Source of the DNA: Myxococcota bacterium
GTDB taxonomy: Bacteria > Myxococcota_A > UBA9160 > UBA4427
Reading direction: 5' to 3'
Assembly: GCA_028823175.1 (NCBI GenBank)
Contig: JAPKBZ010000021.1
Span: forward strand, 1 to 61,319
DNA length: 61,319 nt
Shown: positions 35,631-44,395 of the stretch, in pieces
Layout: every line of letters starts with the position of its first letter
Position numbering within the stretch: the stretch's first letter is position 1
Program-made: the position numbers and the translations under genes
Notes under the pieces: generated by a model
Database searches by the model: none
Seen by the model: only the letters and a program-made list of their open reading frames with translations
Told to the model about the DNA's origin: nothing

Positions 35631-36673
35631 TCGGATTCCGACCGAATCAGATCAAGGCTGTACTCAAGGTTTGCGATCCGCTCTTTCGCGGTTTTTCCTT
35701 CTGGCCCGAGCCGAAGAACATTGACCCCCGCTTGCCGGCAAGCTCGAATTCGTTCGCGGACCATGTCTTCGGTTCCGATCATATATGCGGAGAGGAGCAT
35801 TTCGTCTGGAACCGCAGCGACCGCCTTTCCTCGATCGCCCTCGAGCCAGAGACGTTGGACCTCCTTTGCAACATCCTCGTAGCCGGCTCGGCAGAAGGCA
35901 GCATTGTAGAAATTCGTTTTCGCCGAACCCATCGCCCCGAGAGTAAAAGCCATGCCCTGGCGGGCCCGATCGAGCAGGCTCTCTACATCTTCCGAGACAG
36001 AAAGGGGGGCATTGATTTCGATTTCGATCTCATCAAGACTGCGCCCCGCGCGTTTGGCCCCACGCTCGATGGGACCGAGCAACACATCTGCCCGTTCGGG
36101 AATGAAGCAGGTCCCGAGCCAACCGTTTGCGATTTCGCCAGTCATTTCGAGAGAGTTCTCGCCGAGAGTCGCCAGGAAGATCGGAATATCAGGATTGGGG
36201 GGCATCGACAAGCGAAGTGCTTTTCCCTCACCCCCCTTGCGAGGAAGAACGAATTGCTCGCCTTCGTATTCGATTCTTTCGCCGGCGATCGCTTTGCGAA
36301 CGATCGCGACATACTCGCGCATTCGGGTGAGGGGCTTGGCGAAGGCCGCCCCATGCAGTCCTTCGACGACCTGTGGCCCGCTCGCCCCCAGGCCGAGAGT
36401 AAATCGGTCGTTCGATATTCGAGAGAGCGAAAGCGCCGTCATCGCAGTCGAGGCTGGGGTTCGCGCACTGATCTGCATAATTCCCGTGCCGAGACGAATT
36501 TGGCTCGTCCGTGACGCGAGGTACCCGAGCATGCTTACCGCTTCCATTCCCCATGCCTCGGCAGACCAAACTGAATCGACTCCGAGGCGATCGGCGGCTT
36601 CGACCAACTCGACCATTGATTCCCAGTCTTCGCCGTTGTAGTAGGCGCTTCCTATGGAAATTGCCGTCTTCAT
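35627..36673 (-). CDS. Luciferase-like (LLM class) flavin/F420-dependent oxidoreductase
   Basis: 348 residues from the ATG at 36673, chosen because GGAGG lies 7 bases upstream and MKTAISIGSAYYNGEDW is the usual LLM start. TIM-barrel features: LGVDSVWSAEAWGMEAVSML near 31-50, RLGTGIMQISARTPASTAMT near 65-84, DRFTLGLGASGPQVVEGLHG near 94-113, and IPIFLATLGENSLEMTGEIA near 162. This subgroup often uses reduced F420. Coupled to the acyl-CoA ligase by a 4-base overlap. Confidence 0.9.
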   Translation of the reverse strand: MKTAISIGSAYYNGEDWESMVELVEAADRLGVDSVWSAEAWGMEAVSMLGYLASRTSQIRLGTGIMQISARTPASTAMTALSLSRISNDRFTLGLGASGPQVVEGLHGAAFAKPLTRMREYVAIVRKAIAGERIEYEGEQFVLPRKGGEGKALRLSMPPNPDIPIFLATLGENSLEMTGEIANGWLGTCFIPERADVLLGPIERGAKRAGRSLDEIEIEINAPLSVSEDVESLLDRARQGMAFTLGAMGSAKTNFYNAAFCRAGYEDVAKEVQRLWLEGDRGKAVAAVPDEMLLSAYMIGTEDMVRERIRACRQAGVNVLRLGPEGKTAKERIANLEYSLDLIRSESE

Positions 36674-37672
36674 TATTCGCCTCCGATTTTCTGAATCGAC
36701 GCCCGAGTTTGCGGGATCACAGACCGGGAACTCGGCGATGATGCCTGGCTCCAGCAAGTCCCTTTAGTCCCGCGAACACTAGCATCGGCCGGAATACCTC
36801 GGGCGCGGCGACCACGACGCCTTGGGCCATCGTCGACTGATGACGCATGGTTCGCGCGCCATAAACACCGTTCCCGGGCGACACACAACGGCTTCTCCGA
36901 GGGCTATAAGCGGGTTGCTGCCGCTGTGGCGGGTTCGTTTCATCCTCCGGGCCCCGCCGAAGTTTCCCGGGCAAACGAAGGCTCAGCTGTCAAAAGATCG
37001 AGCGCGTAGTCGATATCATCCAGAGACCAGAAGAGCCCACCTGCCTCCACTTTGGCAGGCTCCGCATAGAACGAAGAGCAGGCCAGACGAGGGCTCGGTT
37101 GTAGTATGCCTCTTAGCTGTCGATTCCAGACCCCGTCTTAGGCGTGACTCCAAAGCGATGCTCCAGACCATTGATTGGCTGAACGAGATGGCCACGACTT
37201 CAAGCCCGTATGAAGCCGGCAAACGTCTCACCGCGTCTCGTCCGCCGATGGAAGAAGGCCGCCGGTGACTCCCGATTTCGTATACCCATGCGAACTCGGC
37301 CATTCTCGGACCGCCTAAGCACTGCGGCGTGTGTGGAACCCGAGGACCGTGCTGGCCTCGCGCAGCTCCCTCTCGCTTCGATCTCGCGGGCAAGTGGTGG
37401 GGCACAGCCTTTTATTACTTAATGGTCATATCTGCCCCCCAGGGGCGCGTAAGTCGAATCAGACCACGCCCAGCCTCTTTTATAGAGAGCCCCCAGGGCT
37501 TCTGGCGCTGATCTCCCGCGGGGCGACTTCCGGTTTCCAAGAATTGGTCCAACTCAGGCATCGGTTCCGACTGGTTTGAAGAGCGTGCTTCTGACCCTTA
37601 GATCGACTCTGACTCTGTTGCGACACGCCCTGGCAATCTCACCCGCCCTAAAGCAAGACAAGGAGTTTAACA
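36674..37672. other. About 1 kb gap with unidentified decayed coding sequence
   Basis: No intact gene. Minus-strand frames look like decayed protein: SFYAEPAKVEAGGLFWSLDD then IDYALDLLTAEPSFARET-SAGPGG-stop (about 37115-36940), and MAQGVVVAAPEVFRPMLVFA near 36830-36720. I cannot name the families. On the plus strand nothing is supported until the AAGGAG ribosome site at 37659 for the multicopper oxidase. The promoter for the copper operon should lie in the last 100-200 bases. Confidence 0.35.
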
Positions 37673-40600
37673 ATGGCCGCCTCTCATCGCGGATCAAGCA
37701 CGCGGAACCCGAACTTTTCTTTCTCAAGACGATTGGGACTGCTGGCCCTGGCTATTTGTCTTCTGGCGCCAACCGCCGACGCCAAAAAGTCAGACTCGAG
37801 AGAGCGGAGCCCCTTCCCCCCCACCGGCGATCCGTCGGCCTTCTCACCGTATTCTGTCAGTGACTTGCCCGAAGGCCTGCCCGACGCGAACCACGGCTCT
37901 TTCGAAGGAGGGATCTCTGGAACACCCCATGACACCATCGCGAACAACTCGGTGGCGAAGGAAGATCAGCTGACCGGAAGAGTGTTCGATGTACCCACAA
38001 ACTCTTCACCGAGTCCGCTTTTTGGCGCCCTGCCCTTCACCCAGCAGATGATGCGATTCGAGGAATTTGGCCCGGACAAGTTGAAGCTCAAGAAAAAATT
38101 GAAGAAGTCCAAGCAACCGAAAAAGTGGCGGTCACTGCCTCCTCCTGCAAGCCCCCAGGCATACCCGGATTCGGAAGCCTTGGACAATTTCCTCGCCCAG
38201 GATATCTGGCCTCTGCCCCAGGTCTTCGCCAACGACCAGGACATCAACCCGTGGCAGGCTCAGATCGAGAACTGGGTCGGAAGAGCCCTCGAAACACCTC
38301 CGGCCGAGGGCCGCCCCCCCGGCATGGCCTGGTCACACCAGCGCTGGGATGAATTCTTTCCCAAGGTCTACTTCCAGACTGCGACCACCGGTGCCCGCAC
38401 CAACCTCGGGCTACGAGATGATCTTCAGTCTCACCGGTACAAGCGCGGTGAATTCGGAAAAAAGGGCCTCTATCACAACACGACAGGCAACGATGGATCC
38501 GAGGGCACTACTTCTGGCATCCAACCGCAATTTCATCCCAATATGCCTACCCAGGACCCTTCCGCTCTCTGGACTTTCGACGGAACTCTGCCTCCCAAGT
38601 TGCTGAAGGTTCGCTATGGCAAGCCGATTCTCATGCGGCACTACAACGCCCTGCCCATCGATGTCGCTGAGAATAGGGGTTTCGGTGTTCATACCTTGAC
38701 CACCCATGAGCATAATGGCCACAACCCTGCAGAAAGCGACGGCTACACAAACGCGTTCTTTTTCCCCGGACAATTTTATGATTACCGCTGGCCGGTGACC
38801 CTGGCTGGAAGCGATTCCATCAACACCGAAGCCAAAGACAGGCGTGCCGGCCGACCGGATGGCAAGGGTGGAATCAAGAAAGTGCCGGGAGACTGGCGGG
38901 AAACCATGAGCACCCATTGGTTTCATGATCATATGCTCGACTTCACCGCCCAGAACGTTTACAAGGGCGATGTAGCGATGATGAACTACTACAGCGCCAT
39001 CGATCGAGGCAACGAGTCCATCGACGATGGTGTCAACCTCCGACTGCCCAGTGGAAGCGCGATGGATTGGGGCAACCGGGATTACGACATCAACCTCGTT
39101 CTCGCTGAGAAAGCATGGGACGCCGAAGGCCAACTCTGGTTCAACCCTTTCAACCAAAAGGGCTTCATCGGCGACGTGATGACTGTGAACTTTCTCTACA
39201 AGCCCTATTTCGAAGTTCGCGCCCGGCGCTACCGATTCCGAATCCTGAACGGGTCCGTGTCACGCTACTTCAAACTTGCGATGGTCGATGAATCCGGTGC
39301 TCCCGTGCCCTTCCATATGGTGGCAAATGACGGAAACATCATGGAACACACTGTCAGTTTCGCTAACGGCGAGTTGCCGACCATCGGAATCGCAGAGCGC
39401 TACGACATTGTCGTCGACTTCACCGACCTCGAGCCCGGCTCGAAGCTCTACATGGTGAACATGCTCCAACACAAGAACGGCCAGCAACCTGATGCCCCGA
39501 TTCCGCTCGATGAAATCGTCAGCGGCGCGTACCAGGCAACCGCGATCGACGAGGATTTTGATGGTAAGCCCGACCTGTGGGTTGATGGTGACCCGGTCGT
39601 AGGCAAATTCCTCGAATTCCGGGTTCAGGAATACGATGGGGAAGACCAGAGCATGGATCCCGCGAACTATGTCGCCGGTGAAAAGAAGATGATTCCCTTG
39701 CGCCGCCCCTCGGAAGAGGAGTTGGCCAATGCCCGCCACCGAACATTTGAGTTCGAAAGAGAACCCACAGATGATCGACCCTGGGTAATCGAAACCGATG
39801 GTGGCAAGGGCTTTGGTGCCGATCCCCGCCGACTCTCTGCCGCTCCGCAAAAGAGTTCGGGCGGCTTGGAAGTCTGGCGACTGCTCAATAGCGGCACTTG
39901 GAGTCACCCAATCCACATTCACTTTGAGGAAGGCATAATCCTTCGCCGAAACGGGAAAGAGCCGCCGGAATGGGAGAAGTGGGCACGCAAAGACGTGTAC
40001 CGGCTGGGCCCCCAGGAAGACAGCGGCGTAATGGTCGAAGTGGCTCTGCGGTTCCGGGAATTTGCCGGGACCTACATGGAGCACTGCCACAATACCCAGC
40101 ATGAAGATCACGCCATGTTGCTGCGCTGGGATATCGAGCATCCCGGGCAGACCGAGCTCATGCCGACGCCTCTGCCCACCTGGGATGGGGTGACTTATGT
40201 GGACAGCCACGCATTGCCGACCTTCCGAACTGGAGAAGGGATTGGCGAGTACGGCCCCCTGCTCGAGCCCATCTCGGTTTGGGTCGATGGCGCGACCGTC
40301 GGTGAACTCGATGATATTCGGGACATGCCCCTGGGTGACGCCCTCGAGCCGGAGCTGAATGAGCGCGGGACCATCAAATTCCCGCTGATGCTGGGCACCA
40401 ATAATGATAATGGAGTGCTGACCGACGTCTGGTATTTCCTGCACGATATCAGCGATGAACACCTGGCCGATGAAATGGGCCTGGCCTGGGGCGGCGCGTT
40501 GACCGGCACGCCCGAAGCTGCGACGTCGACAGCCACCATCGATCCCATTACCGGCCACTGGACATTCTACGGAGATTTGCCAAACCCGGTTCACGCGATC

Positions 40601-41461
40601 GACAGCAACCCTGCAGGCATTCCCCCAATTGACGATTTCAACGAGTACTCGCCGCTCAGGCGCGTAACCATCGGCGGAAAAGAAGTAATCGTCAACGCTG
40701 TGATGGTGAAGTGGGGTGGTGAGTCCTGGGAACACCCTCGTATCGACGAGAGTTGCGTCAGCTTCCCCGAAACTCCCTGGAGCAATCCCAAAACCTGCGC
40801 CTATGTGGGCGCGGGTTGGGGAGAACTACATGCATCGGGGCAGGTGCTGGAGTTGGAAACCGACGTGCCTGATCCCTACGTGACTTTCAAATTGCACAAG
40901 GCGTGGTCCGATAATGCTGATTATCTGCCCTACTACATAGTGCTCGACACCTTTGCCACGGGTCCGGATGGGGTTACTCCCAGTCATGGTCCGGCGAAGG
41001 CGATGGGCGTGCCCTTCGTGCCCAAGCATCAGCACCTGGGCTCGGCGGGGATCCCACTGGTCCAGTTCCTGCCCCCGGAATCCCTCTATCCCGGCAGCAC
41101 GCCCTTCAATCCCCTGGGATACGGGTTGTACGGCGGAGGCCCCCTCGGCGGCCAGGTCGGCGTTCCCGCTTACTTCATGCCCGAGGATGAGTACAGCCCC
41201 ATGTGGCATATCGGCTTTGCACGATGGCTCGTACCGGCCACCGAAGTCGTCAAGGGGTTTGCACAACTCAAGGAACTGAGGGCCGAGGGCAAGCTCGAGA
41301 TTCTGGAGTTCCCGCCTCCCCCGGCTTTCGGGAGCGACAACTTCGATTTCGATCACCAAAATACGGCAGGCAACGCACGGCATATCGTGAACTGTCCGAC
41401 CACGATGACCATCGATGCAGCCGTTCACCAGGCCCGACAGCTCGACCAGCCATCTTTCTAA
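37673..41461 (+). CDS. Large secreted multicopper oxidase
   Basis: 1262 residues, about twice a laccase. A signal peptide ends near residue 37 (ICLLAPTADA). All copper ligand motifs are present: HTLTTHEHNGHN near 340-351, TMSTHWFHDHML near 413-424, WSHPIHIHFEEGI near 743-755, and YMEHCHNTQHEDHAML near 801-816. The last is the full HCH...H....M set joining the type-1 and trinuclear sites. The last ~400 residues are an extra domain of unknown role with WHIGFARWLVPATEVVKGFA. Such enzymes oxidise metals (Mn, Fe, Cu) or phenolics in the periplasm or outside. AAGGAG precedes the ATG. The copper-chaperone fusion gene follows 65 bases later. Confidence 0.93.
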   Translation: MAASHRGSSTRNPNFSFSRRLGLLALAICLLAPTADAKKSDSRERSPFPPTGDPSAFSPYSVSDLPEGLPDANHGSFEGGISGTPHDTIANNSVAKEDQLTGRVFDVPTNSSPSPLFGALPFTQQMMRFEEFGPDKLKLKKKLKKSKQPKKWRSLPPPASPQAYPDSEALDNFLAQDIWPLPQVFANDQDINPWQAQIENWVGRALETPPAEGRPPGMAWSHQRWDEFFPKVYFQTATTGARTNLGLRDDLQSHRYKRGEFGKKGLYHNTTGNDGSEGTTSGIQPQFHPNMPTQDPSALWTFDGTLPPKLLKVRYGKPILMRHYNALPIDVAENRGFGVHTLTTHEHNGHNPAESDGYTNAFFFPGQFYDYRWPVTLAGSDSINTEAKDRRAGRPDGKGGIKKVPGDWRETMSTHWFHDHMLDFTAQNVYKGDVAMMNYYSAIDRGNESIDDGVNLRLPSGSAMDWGNRDYDINLVLAEKAWDAEGQLWFNPFNQKGFIGDVMTVNFLYKPYFEVRARRYRFRILNGSVSRYFKLAMVDESGAPVPFHMVANDGNIMEHTVSFANGELPTIGIAERYDIVVDFTDLEPGSKLYMVNMLQHKNGQQPDAPIPLDEIVSGAYQATAIDEDFDGKPDLWVDGDPVVGKFLEFRVQEYDGEDQSMDPANYVAGEKKMIPLRRPSEEELANARHRTFEFEREPTDDRPWVIETDGGKGFGADPRRLSAAPQKSSGGLEVWRLLNSGTWSHPIHIHFEEGIILRRNGKEPPEWEKWARKDVYRLGPQEDSGVMVEVALRFREFAGTYMEHCHNTQHEDHAMLLRWDIEHPGQTELMPTPLPTWDGVTYVDSHALPTFRTGEGIGEYGPLLEPISVWVDGATVGELDDIRDMPLGDALEPELNERGTIKFPLMLGTNNDNGVLTDVWYFLHDISDEHLADEMGLAWGGALTGTPEAATSTATIDPITGHWTFYGDLPNPVHAIDSNPAGIPPIDDFNEYSPLRRVTIGGKEVIVNAVMVKWGGESWEHPRIDESCVSFPETPWSNPKTCAYVGAGWGELHASGQVLELETDVPDPYVTFKLHKAWSDNADYLPYYIVLDTFATGPDGVTPSHGPAKAMGVPFVPKHQHLGSAGIPLVQFLPPESLYPGSTPFNPLGYGLYGGGPLGGQVGVPAYFMPEDEYSPMWHIGFARWLVPATEVVKGFAQLKELRAEGKLEILEFPPPPAFGSDNFDFDHQNTAGNARHIVNCPTTMTIDAAVHQARQLDQPSF

Positions 41462-41526
41462 TGAAAGGTGGTTGGTCCGCAGCGCCCAATAGAACGTCAC
41501 TGTTTAAAAGAAAGGATCGACTAGTC

Positions 41527-42879
41527 ATGACTCAAAAAACAACTATCCAGGCAGCATGGGCGATCGTCTCTCTGATCCTTTTAACTGCCGCGGCCCAGGC
41601 TTCGCCTTGGGGCCGAAACTACTTCCCCAATATTCCCCTGGTGACCCAAGATGGGGAAAACGTTCAATTCTTCGATGATCTGATCGAGGGAAAAGTGGTC
41701 GCGATCAATTTTATCTACACGACCTGCCCCGACACCTGTCCCCTTGAAACCGCCCAACTTCTCAAGGTACAAAAGATCTTGGGCGACCGACTCGGGAAGG
41801 ATGTCTTCTTTTACTCCATCACAATCGACCCCGAAACAGATACGCCGGAAGTCATGAAGGAATACAAAGAACGGTTCGGCGCCAACTGGACTTTCCTCAG
41901 TGGGAAGAAAGACGACATCACTCTACTGCGAAGAAAGCTGGGCCTCTATGTCGAGGAAATCCAGGACGGCTCCAATAACCACAACATCAGTATGGTCATC
42001 GGCAACCAGGCGACTGGTCGCTGGATGCGACGATCGCCCATGGAAAACCCCTATATGCTCGCCGACCAGCTGGGCAATTGGTTGACGGACTGGAAATCCC
42101 CCCAGCGCAGCGAAGACTATGCCAGCGCTCCGCAATTGAGGAATATCTCGACCGGTGAACAGCTCTATCGTACCCGCTGCGCGACCTGCCACACTATCAA
42201 TGGCAGCGAGGCGGGAGGCGGCCTCGGCCCCGACCTCCTGGGCGTCACGGCGCGCCGGGAATCAGACTGGCTGCTCCGGTGGTTGCAGGCGCCAGATCGG
42301 ATGTTGGCCGAAAAAGACCCCATCGCCATGGAGCTCTACGAAGCCTATGGCAACCTCGCTATGCCCAATATGCGACTCAATCGCCAGGAAGCCGGCGATC
42401 TCCTCGACTACCTCGCTGCCGAGACGAAGCGGGTGCAAATCGCCAAAAAACGCGCAACTCCGGCTTCGAAGCGGGAACCCTGGAAAGTAAAGGCATCCCC
42501 GGCGGCCCACTCGGTCGATACCGTTGCCGTGATGAACGCATGGATAAAAGAAGCCTCTGAGTATTCACGGATGAATGCGGGCTACATGACATTGCTCAAT
42601 GTGGGCGAGGAAGAAATCACCCTCGTGAAAGTTGAGAGCGATGCATTTGACTCGGTAGAGGTCCATGAAATGGCCGTAATCGACGGCTTGATGGAGATGC
42701 GCGAGCTCACCGATCTCGTCATTCCCGCCAACGCCCGTGCCCAGATGGCTCCGGGTGGAAAGCACTTGATGATGGCCGGACCGCGCAAGCCCCTTCACAA
42801 AGGCGAGCGGGTGGAGGTGGTGCTGACCTTCGAATCGGGGATCAGCCAAACCGTATCCCTGCCCGTGGTTGCGCTGTAG
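41527..42879 (+). CDS. Sco / cytochrome c / PCuAC copper-chaperone fusion protein
   Basis: 450 residues, exported (signal cut near AQASP, residue 26). Three domains in order. Sco/SenC thioredoxin-like, about 30-200: TTCPDTCPLE near 66 (CxxxC) and copper histidine in SNNHNISM near 151. Class I cytochrome c, about 205-305: CATCH near 219, with methionine ligand likely in LAMPNMRL. PCuAC, about 335-450: H-x10-M-x21-H-x-M exactly, from VHEMAVIDG near 379 to KHLMM near 413. Sco and PCuAC normally are separate proteins that load copper into cytochrome oxidase. Here they probably serve the adjacent multicopper oxidase or a shared copper relay. I chose the ATG at 41527 because it precedes the signal peptide. 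Confidence 0.93.
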   Translation: MTQKTTIQAAWAIVSLILLTAAAQASPWGRNYFPNIPLVTQDGENVQFFDDLIEGKVVAINFIYTTCPDTCPLETAQLLKVQKILGDRLGKDVFFYSITIDPETDTPEVMKEYKERFGANWTFLSGKKDDITLLRRKLGLYVEEIQDGSNNHNISMVIGNQATGRWMRRSPMENPYMLADQLGNWLTDWKSPQRSEDYASAPQLRNISTGEQLYRTRCATCHTINGSEAGGGLGPDLLGVTARRESDWLLRWLQAPDRMLAEKDPIAMELYEAYGNLAMPNMRLNRQEAGDLLDYLAAETKRVQIAKKRATPASKREPWKVKASPAAHSVDTVAVMNAWIKEASEYSRMNAGYMTLLNVGEEEITLVKVESDAFDSVEVHEMAVIDGLMEMRELTDLVIPANARAQMAPGGKHLMMAGPRKPLHKGERVEVVLTFESGISQTVSLPVVAL

Positions 42880-42899
42880 GAGCCGAGTACGTTTTCGCT

Positions 42900-44309
42900 T
42901 TACGGTTCGACCAGCAAGCTTTGTATCCGCGGGGGGATCGCCGTCGCGCTCGGGTAGCGTCCGACCACGACTCGGTCGGGACGGACGACTACCACACCCC
43001 CCTCTGGAAGTTCGACGATGCTGGGCCGCAGCGGGTCGATCCGGTCGTGCATCCTTTGTTCGCCGACGAAGGGGTTGGGCAGACGACGGCCCGCCCAAGG
43101 CGTCTTGTCGACCCCCGGGCCCGGTGGGAGCTTCTGCTCCAACATGCCCATTCTGCGGGTCAGCTGTCGCTGTAGAGGACCCGTCGAGAGAGCGATCCGG
43201 GCTACCCGCGCGGTCAAGGCCCAGGGAACGAGACGCTGGAGAGTCATCACCCGGGTGGCGAGTGTCACCGCTCGCACCAATCGCCCCGCAAGTACGCTGC
43301 GCTCGGCCTCGTAGCTCTCGAGCCAGCCCGGAGCACCTCGCTCCGCGGCTGCAATTTTCCAGATCAAATCGTGTGCGTCCTGAACGCCCGCATTCAACCC
43401 CTGCCCCCCAACCGGACTATGGAGGTGCGCTGCATCGCCTGCAAGAAAGGCGCGTCCGCGCCGCATTTTCTGGGACTGTCCATGGCTCAAAAAAACGTGT
43501 GAGGTCCAGCCGACGGAGTGCGCGCCGAGCGCCACCCCTGTGCGATCGAGTACCAGCTGGTCGACGAAAGAGGCATCGATCAACGGGGGATCAACCAAGC
43601 GGGGAAGGTGCGCGATCAAGCGAAAGCGCCGGGGTTCGGGCATGGGGACGATGAGAGTCAGCCCCTTCCGGCTGCGATAGACCCGGCCCTCGTCGTCGGG
43701 AAACTCATCGCGGGTCAGCACGTCGGCAAGCACGAACAACTGGCCATCGTCTCGACGCTCCATGCGGATCCCTAACTGTTCGCGCAACGTACTGCGCCCG
43801 CCATCACAACCCACCAGCCAGCGCGCATCGCACTCCCCGCCTGCCAATTGGGCGTGCACCCCACTGTCATCCTGGTGCATATCCAGTAGCCCCTGTGCCC
43901 ACTCGACCTCCCCACCCAAACTGCCCAGGCGACGTTCCAGGCACCGTTCGACCTCCACTTGGGGCGCTGAAAGCCAATAGGGGAACTCCGTATCACCCCA
44001 GTCGGCTTCGCGATCCAGCGGCACCCGAATCGCGGGCGGACGCGCATCCGGGAACACGTTCAATGCGGCAAAAGGAAGACCGATCGAACGAATTTCTTCG
44101 GCGACCTCCATGGCACGAAAAGCTTCCATCGTCCGAGCGTGTACAACGAGCGCTTTCGAGCCTTCGGCGCGCTGCTCGCGCCTGTCGACCACGCGAACCG
44201 ATAAGCCCTGGCGTAAGCACTCGATCGCGGCTGTCAGGCCGGTCGGCCCCGCCCCCACTACCAGCACATCTATTCGCACAGCGGCCCCCGACTCCACCCA
44301 CCCGTTCAT
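42900..44309 (-). CDS. FAD-dependent monooxygenase (PheA/TfdB/MhpA group)
   Basis: 469 residues from the ATG at 44309; a GTG at 44279 is also possible, and a longer frame would overlap the kinase gene upstream. The FAD fold VRIDVLVVGAGPTGLTAAIE is near 11-30, the DG motif WLVGCDGGRSTLREQLGIRM near 166, and the GD motif RAFLAGDAAHLHSPVGGQGL near 288 followed by NAGVQDAHDLIWKIA. The PVGGQG-N-G-QDA form is that of phenolic and polyketide hydroxylases. It converges with the copper fusion gene (21 bases apart) and is last in a three-gene minus-strand run. Confidence 0.9.
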   Translation of the reverse strand: MNGWVESGAAVRIDVLVVGAGPTGLTAAIECLRQGLSVRVVDRREQRAEGSKALVVHARTMEAFRAMEVAEEIRSIGLPFAALNVFPDARPPAIRVPLDREADWGDTEFPYWLSAPQVEVERCLERRLGSLGGEVEWAQGLLDMHQDDSGVHAQLAGGECDARWLVGCDGGRSTLREQLGIRMERRDDGQLFVLADVLTRDEFPDDEGRVYRSRKGLTLIVPMPEPRRFRLIAHLPRLVDPPLIDASFVDQLVLDRTGVALGAHSVGWTSHVFLSHGQSQKMRRGRAFLAGDAAHLHSPVGGQGLNAGVQDAHDLIWKIAAAERGAPGWLESYEAERSVLAGRLVRAVTLATRVMTLQRLVPWALTARVARIALSTGPLQRQLTRRMGMLEQKLPPGPGVDKTPWAGRRLPNPFVGEQRMHDRIDPLRPSIVELPEGGVVVVRPDRVVVGRYPSATAIPPRIQSLLVEP

Positions 44310-44395
44310 CCCAGCCCGCTCCATCCCCGAGCATGGCCATTCCACCCGTGCGATTGACCGCCACTTCCTTGATCGTGTTTGATCGTCGGTCTCTT

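Noticed and set aside
41203-41526. Upstream extension of the Sco fusion gene
   Set aside because: It overlaps the oxidase gene in another frame, and the signal peptide begins at the ATG at 41527.
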